Part shown: positions 1 through 11,159 of the stretch, in pieces
Layout of the letters: each line of letters begins with the position of its first letter
Position numbering within the stretch: position 1 is the stretch's first letter
Assembly: GCF_026212465.1 (NCBI RefSeq)
Contig: NC_080056.1
Location: forward strand, 22,592,464-22,656,463
DNA from: Amaranthus tricolor
Lineage: Eukaryota; Streptophyta; Magnoliopsida; Caryophyllales; Amaranthaceae
Reading direction: 5' to 3'
DNA: 64,000 nucleotides
Notes under the pieces: model-generated
The model's input: the letters and a program-made list of their open reading frames with translations, nothing else
What the model was told of the DNA's origin: nothing
Database searches by the model: none
Program-made: the position numbers and the translations under genes

Positions 1-113
1 TGTGAAAAAGATTCTACAAAAAAGAAAAATTATATTTATGAGTGTGAATTAAATTAATTTTAAAATGAAACTAAATGAATAAAAATAGTAAAGTTGCTTA
101 CCACAGTATCATC

Positions 114-533
114 CTATAGAGAGTTCTTCAAACCCTTTGGAACCTCGTTCCATGCGTACCAAATGGAAATCTTACGGACACATATGTTGATTTGTTTTCC
201 ATATAGCCTACGCCATTTTCCACAGTGTTGACCCAATGCATTGTATTCCAAGTGCATGGGTTTTATGACTTTAAGGCTTTTCATAGGACCTCGTTCTTTT
301 CTCTTCTTAGAACCAACGCTAGTAGTGGTAGTGGAAGCATCCGTTGGTACTATTTCTATCTCCGAGGGATATGGTGAGGCGTCTTTAGCAATCCTCTCGT
401 GTCTAACAAATGGGTCGTCATCCTTAATTATGTCCTTCTCCATCTCGGGATCATAGTCCTTATCTGACTCACTAAGATGCTCATTATCTGAAGTCTCAAT
501 CTCGAGGACAATTTCATCTCTGAAAAGGTGCAT
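114..533 (-). pseudogene. First exon of Transposase_24-type CACTA gene (element A)
   Basis: This 139-residue frame begins MHLFRDEIVLEIETSDN, is acidic at first (serine, aspartate and glutamate rich) and ends with a conserved block around HLEYNALGQHCGKWRRLYGK that heads plant Transposase_24 (Ptta/En/Spm) proteins. The copy at 45790-46164 is clearly homologous along its whole length. A TAG stop follows NSL, seven codons before a GTAAGC splice donor, and element B has the same stop at the same place. The role of this second CACTA protein is not well defined; in related elements it is thought to bind the element's ends. Family call is firm, function is inferred. Confidence 0.75.
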
Positions 534-549
534 TGTAGATGAGTACCTA

Positions 550-1380
550 AATGGATGTGATTAGAAATATATTAGAACAACATAGGAACGTAATTTCTAT
601 TCTAACTATTTCAATACAATAATATATACCAAATAGTGTTTTGTGCCAAGTTTCATGCAAAATAAACCAAGTTTGAACCACTTTAAGCGAGAAAGTGCCA
701 AAAAAGCATAAGAAAACCTTAAAAACGCAACTTAGCAAGTTATTTCAAGCATATGACTATTATTTTTAATTCTAACCATTTCAACACAATAATATATACC
801 AAATAGTGTTGTGTGACAAGTTTCATGAAAAAAAACCAAGTTTGAACCACTTTAAGCAAGAAAGTGCCGAAAAAGCATAAAAAACCTTAAAAACGCAACT
901 TAGCATGTAATTTCAAGCATACGAGTATTGTTTTGGATTTTAATTATTTCAACCCAATAATATATACCAAATAGTGTTGTGTTCCAAGTTTCATGCAAAT
1001 TAAACCATGTTTGAAGCACTTTACGCGAGGAAGTGCCAAAAAAGAATAAAAACCTTAAAAACGCAACTTAGCACGTGATTTCAAGCATATGACTATTGTT
1101 TTCAATTCTAACCATTTCAACACAATAATATATCCAAATAGTGTTGTGTGCCAAGTTTCATGCAAAACAAACCAAGTTTGAACCACTTTAAGCGAGAAAA
1201 TGCCAAAAAAGCATAAAAAACCTTAAGAATGCAACTTGGCACTTAATTTCAAGCATATAACTATTGTTTTCAATTCCAATCATTTCAACAGAATAATATA
1301 TACCAAATAGTGTTGTGTAACAAGTGTCATGTAAAACAAACCAAGTTTGAACCATTTTAAGCGAGAAAGTGCTAAAAAAG
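550..1380 (-). repeat. Five ~168-bp tandem repeats inside CACTA intron
   Basis: Five head-to-tail units recur at about 166-176 bp spacing, each with a GCACTTTCTCGCTTAAAGTG-like segment (minus strand), then a CAAACTTGG segment, an ACTATTTGGTATATATTATT segment and a CATATGCTTGAAAT segment. They lie between the DUF4216 exon and the Transposase_24 exon of element A, so they are intronic or intergenic within the transposon. The same unit builds the arrays at 4020-6010 and 48950-50815. Confidence 0.9.
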
Positions 1381-1408
1381 CATAAATACTTCATACCTTG
1401 CGAATCAA

Positions 1409-2585
1409 TTAATTCAATTGTATTACTTCTGTGTGATCTACACGCGTACAACCAACATCTACATCAAGTTCATCCATGGATTTTGGATTGATAACGGGCG
1501 GGGAGTCTTCATAAGCATCATATTCTTCGTCATCATCAACATCACATGTACCAAGGATACTTCTTTTTCCCGATACAACAATAGACCATTTTTTATCGGA
1601 CGGGTCTACAATGTAGAATACTTGCTTGGCCTGTGTGACTAGTATAAATGGCTTCTTACTATCACGCAAACGAGTTAAGTCTACAAGAATGAATTCGCAA
1701 GGGTTATCATGTTTTACGCATCGTCCATTACTATTCATCCACTTGCATTTGAAATGACCAATAGTGAAACTTGAGTAGTCAAGCTCCTATATTTCATGTA
1801 CCCGCCCGTAGTATACCAATTTAGCATCAACCGGCGATTGATCCTTGGCACTCGCGTAAAATGTAGATGACGCCAAAATAGAAACCCCACTATTTAGCAG
1901 ATAAGATGACTTCTTATCTTGACCCTCAATCCAAAATGTGAACCCATTGACATCGTAATTCTTATATTTGTTGACATCATCACGAGGACTAAAAGCTAAC
2001 CACTTAACAGTTTCAAATACACCCTTGAGTTCTTCACATATTACTCGATTATGAAACCAATCAATAAACGACTTATTATGCAACCGCATCAATGCCCTAT
2101 CTTCTTTAGAAGGATATTTGGCGCGCAATGTATCGAGATGCTCATTCATAAAAGGATGGACTTCTGGAATATGATGTAACACATACAAGTGTGCTTGTAG
2201 AAGACTATCTCGAGGAGGTTTGATCGATTTGGAGCCAATCTTTCCTTTTCCCTCAAGCGTTCCTTCATGTCGAGAGGTGGGAAGTCTAATAGGCTTTGCC
2301 ATGGCCATATACTCGGCTATGAAGTTACTAATCTCATCGCTCACAGTGCCTTGAATCATACTCTCCTTGGGATGTGCTGGATTCCTCACTTTGTTTTGTA
2401 AAAGTCCCATGTGCCTTTAAAAAGGATAAAACAACCTTAAAAAAACTGGACCCAAAAGCTTGATTTCACGAACGAGATGGACAATAAAATGAACAATTAT
2501 GTCTAAAAAAGAAGGTGAAAAATACATCTCAAACTTGCATAAAGTTACAATCACGTTGACTTGAAGAGCATCAAGCTTAAAGGGA
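1409..2585 (-). pseudogene. TNP2-type transposase C-terminal part (DUF4218-DUF4216), broken
   Basis: The minus strand encodes the DUF4218 core (about 2420-2580, ending LLGPVF), then KNKVRNPAHP-like and HPFMNEH segments, then DUF4216 (VKWLAFSPRDDVNKY, YDVNGFTFWIEGQDKKSSY, QAKQVFYIVDPSDKKWSIV). These domains form the C-terminal half of the TNP2 transposase of plant CACTA elements; the catalytic Transposase_21 part is not present here. There are two clear nonsense changes: a TAA near 2415 at the end of DUF4218, and a TAG near 1786 where element B has tryptophan. The gene is therefore dead. The tail after DUF4216 is acidic (DVDDDEEYDAYED). Confidence 0.85.
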
Positions 2586-2589
2586 TCAA

Positions 2590-4015
2590 GAATTTTTATT
2601 ATTTTGCTAACTAGGGTTAATTTTGGGTTGTATTATTATTAGGGTTAATTAGGGTTAAGTATATATTTTGATTTATGTGTATTAATTTTATTTTAATTAA
2701 TTAATTCCACATAAGATGACGAAAGATCGTTCTTGGATGTATGGAAGCATTGAATGATCATAACTTGAAGACTCAACTCTTTTAAATGATGATAATCCAA
2801 AACACATATTGATTAAACAAATAAATTAAGTAATTACATTTAGTTGTTTAAGTCGATCCAAAATCATATTGGATATAAATTGAATAATTGATATATATGT
2901 TTAAGTCCGAATTGATCGAATATGCTTAAATAACTTAAGCTTATCTTAAGGTTGAATTTATAAGTCTTGAAATATGCTTAAATGTCTTTAAGATAATTAT
3001 GTTTATAATAAAATAATTTTCATAATTATCTTTGAAGTATTTTAATAGGTCAAGGTTTATTAAAATTATCTTTGAAATATTTTAATTGGTCAAGGTTCAT
3101 TAAATTAATTTTGAATTATTTCAATAGGTTAATATATTGAAATTAAGTTTGTTTATACGTTAATTTGTTATTAACGTTTGAATATTTTATTTGAATTTAA
3201 AATATGTGCTTCCAATAGTTGGATGATTAAATATATATAGTACAAGCTAAAAACGTTTTGTTATTATTAGCACACATTAATATTTGAATTTAAAAGGTGT
3301 TGTTAAGCTAATTAAATAGTTTCCTATAAATAAGATGATAATTTAAATTGATACTAAAAATAGGAAATGACAATTTAAATAAGTGCTAAAAATAGTAATT
3401 AATTTGAATAATTATTTACACTTTATTTTATCTGGTTTTTGCTGAGTTTTCAATACCTTGTATGAGTTCTAACGTGGCAGCAAAGCATTGGTTATTAAAA
3501 ACAAATTACAGCACACAATGACGAAAATAGATGAGCTGTCAGTGCAATGTCAGTTTGAGATAAAGCTCAAGGTCTTGAAGACTAGCATAGAATATCCAGA
3601 TCAACAAAATTAACGGATGAAGCTTTTTTGCTCTTCAAGGATATGTTGAGGCGTGACATATATAAATACAAGGCTTCGTTTAAGAATTAAGGATGAACCG
3701 CTTCTTACATTTTTCTCTCTTGACTTAAGATCTAGTATTCTCTAAGTATTCAAAAGAGTTGTAATTCTTAGTCCATCGAACTCTTACAATTTGTAATAGG
3801 CTTAAGTGTTAAAAAGAGTTGGATTATTTCACAGTTTAATACGCCTAACTTAGAATACTTTTCAAAGTGTTCAACTTGTAATCTCTGTTGTGAGATTGGG
3901 ATTTGCTTTTATTAAAGAGACTTGTAAGACGTTTCTTCAAGGGGAAGAACGTTTCTTTAATTCGCCTAACTTAGAATACTTCGACGTGGGTTTAAGCCTC
4001 AATATCATGTTTGGG
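2590..4015. other. AT-rich DNA, possible solo LTR, no gene
   Basis: No coding sequence is visible in these 1.4 kb. Bases 2605-2700 resemble the reverse complement of about 6080-6200 (GGGTTAATTAGGGTTA-like words), so they may be CACTA intron sequence. Between about 3440 and 4000 the layout resembles the U3-R part of a copia LTR: a TATA-like ATATATAAATACAAGG near 3658, then a T/C-rich stretch and repeated CGCCTAACTTAGAATACTT words at 3843 and 3963. No paired LTR or target duplication could be found, so the LTR reading is weak. Confidence 0.3.
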
Positions 4016-4019
4016 TTTA

Positions 4020-6010
4020 GATTTTTTTAACACATTCTCGCATAAAGTACTTCAAACTTTGTTTGTTTGGCATGAAACTTGGCACACAACACTATTTGGT
4101 ACATATTATTGTGTTGAAATGGTTAGAGTTGAAAACAAATAGTCATAGGCTTGAAATTACGTGCTAAGTTCCGTTTTTAAGGTCTTTTAAGTTTTTTTGG
4201 CACTTTCTTGCATAAAGTAGTTCAAACTTGGTTTGTTTGGCATGACACTTGGCACAAAAACTATTTGGTATATATTATTGTGTTGAAATGGTTAGAATTG
4301 AAAACATTAGTCATATGCTTCAAATTACATTCTAAGTTGCGTTATAAAGGTTTTTTATGCTTTTTTGGCACTTTCTAGTATAAAGTACATCAAACTTGGT
4401 TTGTATGGCATCAAACTTGGCACACAATACTATTTGGTATACATTATTGTGTTGAAATGGTTAGAATCGAAAGCAATTGTCATATGCTTGAAATTACGTG
4501 CTTTGTAGCGTTTTTAAGATTTTTTAAGCTTTTTGTCACTTTCTCGCATAAAGTAGTTCAAACTCGGTTTGTTTGGCATGAAACTTGGGCACACAACAAT
4601 ATTTGGCATATATTATTGTGTTGAAAGGGTTAGAATTGAAAACAATAGTCATATCCTTGAAATTACGTGCTAAGATCCGTTTTTAAAGTTTTTTAAGACT
4701 TTCTCGCTTAAAGTAGTCCAAACTTGGTTTGTTTGGCATGAAACTTGTCACACAACACTATTCGGTATACATTATTGTGTTGAAATGGTTAGAACTAAAA
4801 ATATAGTTATATGCTTTAAATTATGTGCTAAGTTGTGTGTTTAATGTTTTTTATGCTCTTTTTGCACTTTCTCGCATCAAGGAGTACAAACTTGGTTTCT
4901 TTAGCATGAAACTTGGCACACAAAACTATTTGGTATATATTATGGTATTGAAATGGTTAGAATTGAAAACAATAGTCATATGCTTTAAATTACGTGCTAA
5001 GTTTCGCTTTCAAGGTTTTTAAAGCCTTTTTGGCCCTTTTTCGTATAAAGTAGTTCCAACATGGTTTGTTTGGCTTGAAACTTGTCACGCAACACTATTT
5101 GATATATATTTTTTTCTTGAAATGGTTAAAAGTGAAAACAATAATTATAGGCTTGAAATTACATGCTACGTTGCGTTTTTAAGGTTTTTAATCATTTTTG
5201 GCACTTTCTCGCTTAAAGTAGGTAAAACTTGGTTTGTTTGGCATGAAACTTGGCACACAACACGATTTGTTATATACTATTGTGTTGAAATGGTTAGAAC
5301 GGAAAATATAGTCATAAGCTTGAAATTACGTGCTAAGTTGAGTTCTTATGGTTTTTTAAGCATTTTTGGCACTTTCTCGCATAAAGTAATTTAAACACGG
5401 TTTGTTTGGCATGAAACTTGGCACACAACACTATTTGGTATATATTATTGTGTGGAATTGGTTAGAACTAAAAACAATAGTATTATGCTTGAAATTACAT
5501 GCTAAGTTGCTTTTTAAAGGTTTTTAAAGCTTTTTTGGCACTTTCTCTCATAAAGTCGTTCAAACTTGGTTTGTTTGGCATGAAACTTGGCACTCAAAAC
5601 TATTTGGTATATACTACTGTGTTGAAATGGTCAGAATTTAAAAAAAAGGTCATATGCTTGAAATTACGTGCTATTTTCCGTTTGAAAGGTTTTTAAAGCT
5701 TTTTCTGCACTTTCTCGCATAAAGTATTTCAAACATGGTTTGTTTGGCATGAAACTTGGCACACAACACTATTTGGTATATAGTATTGTGTTGAAATGGT
5801 TAGAAGTGAAAACAATATTCATATTGCGTTTTAAAGGTTTTTTAAGTGTTTTTGGCTCTTTTCTCGCATAAAGTATTTCAAACTTGATTTGTTTGGCATG
5901 AAACATGTAACACTACACTTTTTTGGAATATATTATTGTATTGAAATGGTTAGAACTTAAAAAATAGTCGCATGCATGAAATTACGTGCTAAGTTGCGTT
6001 TTTAAAGTTT
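4020..6010 (+). repeat. Twelve-unit array of ~168-bp tandem repeats
   Basis: About 12 units with a period close to 168 bp run head to tail. The landmark CATAAAGTA-like word occurs near 4040, 4210, 4379, 4549, 4700, 4873, 5042, 5210, 5378, 5548, 5709 and 5869. Each unit carries GTTTGTTTGGCATGAAACTT, CACAACACTATTTGGTATAT and ATTACGTGCTAAGTTGCGTT-like segments. Units differ by scattered substitutions and small indels. The short reading frames in this stretch change from unit to unit and have no family resemblance. The same unit sits in CACTA introns at 550-1380 and 48950-50815, which suggests a CACTA origin. Confidence 0.92.
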
Positions 6011-6399
6011 TTTAATAATATGTATATTCTAATAATACTAATAAAAATTATTCAACTAATCCTATGTAAAAATTAATAACTACATTCATTCAACTAACCC
6101 TAATTAAGCCTAAAAATAATACAAGCCAATCAACCCTAGTTAATACACTAATAAAAAAACAACTAAATTCGTAAATAAAATCACATTAATAATTTCGAAC
6201 ACATAGAAATGTCAAAAACAAAACTTGATATAAAATTAGAAATTACCTTGGTATTTAGATAATAATGTTGTGCTCTACAATGGAGTTATGTACCTACAAT
6301 AGAAAAACAGTAACAAAATTAATATAAAACCATAGTAAGCTCTAAAATACCATGAAGTTTGAAGAAGTAAATGTCGAAGAAATTCATCAACATGTGGAC
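6011..6399. other. AT-rich spacer, inverted relative of 2605-2700
   Basis: No gene is seen. Read on the minus strand, the stretch has ACTAGGGTTGATTGGCTTG and TTAATTAGGGTTAGTTG words close to those at 2605-2660 on the plus strand. It probably belongs to the same CACTA-derived DNA as the array before it, joined in the opposite sense. Confidence 0.4.
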
Positions 6400-6855
6400 A
6401 AGGTATTAGGTTGAAAAGGCAAGACAAACTTGAATTATAAGCATATTCGAATTTTGACTGTGGATCATGTATTGATACAAGGAGATCCATAACAGGATAT
6501 GTTATGATGTTAATAAATTCTCCTATTAGTTGGAAAAGCAACAAACAGCAAATTGTCTCATGATCAAGTTCTGAGGCAGAATATAGAATAATGGCTAGTG
6601 CAACTTCTAAGGTTACTTGGATTTTTAGATTACTCCACGAACTTGGGGTTCCAATAGAAAAGCCAACTACTTTTTACTGTGATAATCTGCAATTCTCATA
6701 GGAAAGAATCTTGTATTTCATGAAAGAACTAAGCATATTGAAATAGAGTCTCACTTTATGAAGGACAAAGTTTTGGAAGGTCTATTACAATTATCGTATT
6801 TGCCAACAAAGGATCAAACTAGGTTCTTCACAGCCTCTAGTTTGAGGAGGGGAGG
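6400..6855 (+). pseudogene. Copia pol 3' fragment (RNase H end)
   Basis: Translated pieces match the end of a Ty1/copia polyprotein: DCGSCIDTRRSITGYVMML, SPISWKSNKQQIVS, SSEAEYRIMASATSKVTW, FYCDN, and (after a frameshift) RTKHIEIESHFMKDKV. These are the standard RNase H landmarks, including the SSEAEYR acidic residue. At least two stops and a frameshift near 6695-6730 break it. A polypurine tract (TTGAGGAGGGGAGG) ends the fragment and the LTR begins directly after it, so this is the true 3' end of an element whose 5' part is missing. Confidence 0.85.
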
Positions 6856-7287
6856 TGTTGAAATTTATGGTCATGTACAACTGGTTATGTGTGTGTTGCA
6901 CCAGGTTCTATCCATGCTTCAAGGTTCTTGCTTTAGTCTTGTCCTCAGCCTCATCAAGGAATGTAATACATGTCCAGCAGCCTATTATCCAGTCTGCCTA
7001 CCTAATTAATGTATGAAGTAGGTTTATAATCCTTGTGCGTAGTGTGTAATCTGTGTGCTTAGTGTGTTATCTATGGTTGAGATTAGTTTGTAATCAAGGG
7101 CTTAGATTGGTTGCTAAGATGATTAGGATTAGTTAGTTATAACAAACTCATATAATAGCATTTAGTCTTTTCAGTGTTTGTTTGCACTTGTATAAATAAG
7201 CATAGGATCCCTCATTGTACATAAGATTCTTTCATCAATCAATAACAATTCATTTCAGATTCTTGATTATTCTCTGAATTTATATCA
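6856..7287 (+). mobile_element. 3' LTR of the decayed copia element
   Basis: The LTR starts with TGTTGAAATTTATGG immediately after the polypurine tract at 6841-6855. A TATA box (TTGTATAAATAAGC) lies near 7191, followed by the promoter-proximal region with CATCAATCAATAACAA. The end is placed near TATATCA at 7287 by the usual TG...CA rule and is approximate. No 5' partner is present in the window. Confidence 0.7.
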
Positions 7288-7584
7288 TGTATAGCCTTAA
7301 TATAACCACTTACAATAATCTTAAAACGAATGATATAATTAAATGTATGTGCCCGTCGCATGATGGACTAACTCATAGAAGACCTGCTGAAGGATTTTTT
7401 CATTGCGATGAAATCAGATTGTGTTTTCATCTTCTACTTTGTTTAATAAAGACATTACTAATAAGGTTGTGAATTTGTGATATTGGGCTTGATCTTGAGA
7501 ATAATTCTCATTTTAGACCCAAACTTGTGCTTGGGATCAATACAAGAATTTTTTTTTCTTTAGACTTTTTGCTCTTATTTAAGA
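7288..7584. other. No recognised feature
   Basis: AT-rich unique DNA between the copia LTR and the foldback element. A 61-codon frame at 7287-7472 has no recognisable motif. Confidence 0.4.
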
Positions 7585-8087
7585 CAAAAATTTAATAAAA
7601 TGAGCATTTTGGAAAAACAATTCTCAAAATTAGTTTCGAAAAATTTAAATTTCTAAATTAAGCGTGTTTGTGTCCGAGCCTAAGGTTAGGGATTTTTTGT
7701 TGTTAGTAATAGCGACGATAAACATGTTAAAACCAAACAAAATTTACCACAAATTTGTTCACTATTACTAACAGCAAATAAAAGGAAGACGATGTCATAA
7801 CATTTGAAATGACAAAAAAACAAAATGTTAGGTGATTACTCTTTTTGTCCTTCAAATGTTATCACATTGCCTTGCTTTTGTTTGCTGTTAGTAAACAAAG
7901 AATAAATTCGTGGTAAATTTTATTGACTTTTAACTTTTTGTCTTGTTCGCTATTACTAACAGCGAACAAACTCTGACCTTAGGTTCAAACATAGAGGCTT
8001 GTTTTCAGAATTAATATTTTTCCAACTTATTTTTGAGAACTTTTTTTTTTAAAAAAAAAAAACCTCATTTTTATCAAATTTTCAATA
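7585..8087. mobile_element. Foldback / long inverted-repeat element
   Basis: Two imperfect arms of about 245-255 bp face each other around 7830. Matching pieces include CCTAAGGTTAGGG (7678) with the complement of CTGACCTTAGG (about 7973), TGTTAGTAATAGCGA (7701) with TCGCTATTACTAACAGCGAA (about 7948), ACTATTACTAACAGCAAA (7761) with TTTGCTGTTAGTAAAC (about 7879), and CATAACATTTGAA (7796) with TTCAAATGTTATCA (about 7851). The loop is almost absent, so a transcript would fold into one long hairpin. No coding potential is present. It fits a foldback MITE; the superfamily is unknown because clean terminal repeats and target duplications were not found. Confidence 0.8.
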
Positions 8088-8227
8088 TTTAAATACAATT
8101 CATGAGATTTTTATATGTACTCAATTTCTACATTTTTGCCAAAACTTAAATCATGTCATTTGATTTTAGGTTGCAAATGTGATTATAAGTTCCAAAGTAA
8201 TTCTTACTTTTTATATGTTTGAATGTT

Positions 8228-8526
8228 AATCGTTACTCTTATCTTTGATGAAATAGGGATAGGAAAAGAGATGTGATAAAAGTTGCTCAAAAAATAGTTA
8301 TATGTCCTGATAAAATTGAATCAAAAAGAAAGAGGAAGATTTTTAAGAAATTGGTAATAAATAAAGATAAAAAAAATAAATTGTGTGGATGAAATTAAAA
8401 GAGAGTTAAAATATATGAATGAGATTAAAAGAAAGTGGTAGGCCATTGTCCAAAAATAAAAATGATAATAATTAAGTGGAACGAATCAAAATGAAAAATG
8501 CTTCAAATTCAATGGAACGGAGAGAG
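8228..8526 (-). mobile_element. Degenerate Stowaway-like MITE
   Basis: The right end is AATGGAACGGAGAGAG followed by TA, which on the minus strand reads CTCTCTCCGTTCCATT, the usual Stowaway-type start. Inside it are words common in such elements (GAATCAAAATGAAAAATGCTTC). The left end is too worn to place; 8228 is a guess. Confidence 0.5.
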
Positions 8527-8882
8527 TAAGAACTATTTAGCAGATAAGAGTAATAATTAACGTATCATAGGGATAAAATTTCTTAATGATAAGAGTACAA
8601 ATGACAATCAACATATCAAAACAAGTATCACATCCTCTAATCGAGAATTAACCTCGAAAAAATTAAGAATAGAAGTAAAAATTAAACTTCAAAATATGAG
8701 TGATAGAACTCTTATCTCATTCCTATGGCATTACATTGCTCAGTTTTGAATGTTTTAAGTTCTTAAATCTTAAGAAACTCTTATTGGATTTTGTATAAAC
8801 CTTTTGGGTATTGATTTACTAAGTGAATTTGAGACTTTTAGGGTGCCTTTTATGAGAAATTATGGGCTTAATTTTTCTACAG

Positions 8883-9130
8883 GAAGGGATGAGCAAATCC
8901 ACATATCTGAATCCGTTATATAATTTAGATCAGATATCAGATATTTGAAAATTACTAATAAAAATATCCGTATCTAATCCGACTGTGTTCAGATATCTGT
9001 AATCGGATATCCAAAAAGTTCAAATTGGATATTAGGACTGTCTAATATCCAAAAAGGTTGGAGATTTGTTATACTTATCAATACTCAAATCAAAAATCTA
9101 ATATCCGATATTCGATATCTGATATCGAAT
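8883..9130. mobile_element. hAT-like small element fragment rich in GATATC words
   Basis: The stretch begins AGGGATGAGCAAATCC, close to the AGGGRTGAGCA start of many plant non-autonomous hAT elements, and is filled with ATATCCGATAT / GATATCAGATAT words on both strands. No matching right terminus was found, so it seems truncated. Confidence 0.45.
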
Positions 9131-9345
9131 ATTCAAGTTGTAAGTTCCAAATTGAACTTTATTAAGTTTCATAAGTCAAAATTAAAAAATTCTAAAATAT
9201 TATTCAAATTAGTAGAATCTTTATCTTGTGAAATTACATAAAATACACACTACAACACCCCTACGCACATCTAGTTTCATAATTCAATATTACAACCATC
9301 AATTATAATGAGTATTTTCATTGAAATTACTCAAAATAAAAGATG

Positions 9346-9604
9346 CTCTCTCTAATTCAGCACTAATGTTCAATTTGCTTTTTAAACATTATTCATCTCT
9401 TACTTTTAATTTGTATTTTGTTATTAATCTACAAGTTAAAACATAATCATGTGGGATCTTGTTTGATTCGTCTCAATGTAAGGATTATTCATATCAACTT
9501 TCCATAATTTTTAATAATGCACAATCAGAGATATTAAGGATTGAATAAGTATATTAAATAGAATGCATAAATAAATGAGATGTTAGTAGTGAATTGGAGA
9601 GAGT
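9346..9604. mobile_element. Stowaway-like MITE, diverged copy
   Basis: Ends are CTCTCTCTAATTCA and TGAATTGGAGAGAG followed by TA. The interior aligns with the element at 9741-9992 (ATGTGGGATCTTGTTTGATTCG, GGATTGAATAAGT). No gene is present. Confidence 0.7.
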
Positions 9605-9740
9605 AAAATATAGTTATTCATCTTCACAATAAATCAAGTATAATCATCGACCACAATCATTGAAGATTGGTCGACATGAGAATAGAACTCTACCAACAAA
9701 AATAAAGTAGAATAAGAATTTAAAGAAGCAAAAGTTAATA

Positions 9741-9992
9741 CTCCCTCCTATTCACTTTAGGTGTCCCATTTACTTTTGAGATACTATTCATCTATCACTC
9801 CTAAATTGCATTTTATTATTAATCTATAAGTTAAAATATAGTTATGTGGGATCTTATTTGATTCGTTTTGATGTAAAGATTATTAATATCAACTTTTTAT
9901 AATTATACATAACTTGATAAATTAAGGATTAAATAAGTGCATTGGATAAAGTGCACAAAGTAAATGAGACACTTATGATGAATAGGAGGGAG
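9741..9992. mobile_element. Stowaway-like MITE with TA target duplication
   Basis: The 252-bp element starts CTCCCTCCTATTCACTT and ends GATGAATAGGAGGGAG, giving perfect inverted CTCCCTCCTATTCA ends, and is flanked by TA on both sides (9739-9740 and 9993-9994). This is the standard Stowaway (Tc1/mariner-derived) signature. It is better preserved than its neighbour at 9346-9604. Confidence 0.88.
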
Positions 9993-9994
9993 TA

Positions 9995-11159
9995 TCAATT
10001 ATGACGAAGAAAGTAGTATAACGAATTAAAATAAAACAAGGTAGAAAGTAGGAGTAAAACAAAAACGCAAACTGAAAAATTAAGTAGAAAATAACAGTAA
10101 AACAAACTAAGAGAAAAAATAGTTTTTTAATACCAGATGTGTCCCAATGGCCAATTCCGAAGCGGAGAATTAAGAATAACCCAAAAATTATTTAAAAAAG
10201 AACAATATAAAATTTTTCCTGTTGAAAAAGAGCAACTCAGAAATTACAATAAAACCCTAAAACACTGATTATTCCCCATCTCTAACAATTCAGAGCTTTT
10301 TCCTTAGACTAACAATGTTACTACAAGAAGGAAGAAGATGAATTGGGTAAAATTAGGGTCTTTAGGAACAAATATTTAACAATGAAGTAATTGTGGACAA
10401 AAAATCTAAGGTAGTGAAGGATTATATTCCAGAAAAATATAATACATATTAAATATGTATAGTATAAGCTCAATGATGATATATCTAATACTGATTTTCT
10501 ACCTTAGATTCAATATAATATTTGACAGGATTAGAACAACTTAAAACGATTGGACAATCAAAAGCTTGTATTGGTTTCTTAATGTCATTTAATTTGATTT
10601 AATTCATGTTGGGACCTTTTTTTGGCATACTGGTAACTTATAATAAATGTGATCAGTGATGATGTTGTTGGTGACTTATATAAAAGTACATAATGATGAT
10701 ATGTCTAAAAACGATTTTGTTTCATAAAATCGATAAAAGCTTTGATTGTGACTTTTATTAAATGTGTTAAATTATGTTATATTTTCAGCCTGTGCTCAAA
10801 TTTGATAAAAGATTTGAGAGCATTGTCATTCTTCTCCTTCGCTTTAAAAGATGACCATTGTTTCTACTTAGAAGTATATTTCATTACTTTTTCATTAAAC
10901 AAGCAGCAGATTAACAATAGTATTATAGCATTTACTCATTTGAATTGGTTGTTTCTTTATAGCGAACATATACCGTCTTTAATACTTTTCATCTCTTAGT
11001 TGGTTGGTGCTTCCTACTACTACATATACATCTTTAGCTCTTGCGTCTTCACACATTTGCAACACATGACATTATAATATTTTCATTCGTATTAATGTTA
11101 ATAGACATGTATAAAATAACATTATGAATTTTGAAAATATAACTTGGGGTACCGCATGT
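9995..11159. other. No recognised gene
   Basis: AT-rich DNA of about 1.2 kb. A frame of 85 codons at 10742-10999 (plus) has no family motif and poor start context. No splice-linked exons or repeats were recognised. Confidence 0.4.

Larger units (their letters stand above)
1..2585 (-). mobile_element. CACTA (En/Spm-type) transposon remnant, element A
   Basis: Read on the minus strand, this stretch holds the end of a TNP2-type transposase (DUF4218 then DUF4216), an intron with tandem repeats, and the first exon of a Transposase_24-type gene. The same order and closely similar protein sequence occur on the plus strand at 44940-46164 (element B), which ends in a CACTA terminal repeat. The remnant runs off the left edge: bases 1-13 match the start of the next exon of element B behind an AG splice acceptor. 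Its upstream end stops near 2585 inside DUF4218. Several stop codons make it non-functional. Confidence 0.85.

Noticed and set aside
2605..2660. Telomere-like GGGTTA words
   Set aside because: Only a few irregular words (TAGGGTTAATT) and not a TTTAGGG tandem array.
4825..5696. Several 65-90-codon frames in the repeat array as small genes
   Set aside because: They are frames of the same tandem unit, start at different points, and differ by frameshifts from unit to unit.
4020..6010. CRISPR-like regular repeats
   Set aside because: Whole ~168-bp units repeat head to tail with no unique spacers, and the context is plant nuclear DNA.
8040..8062. T/A run as a poly(A) tail of a LINE or SINE
   Set aside because: It lies inside one arm of the foldback, and there is no coding region or target duplication to support a non-LTR element.
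10742..10999. 85-codon frame as a host gene
   Set aside because: No recognisable domain, splice context or neighbour; fits chance in AT-rich DNA.
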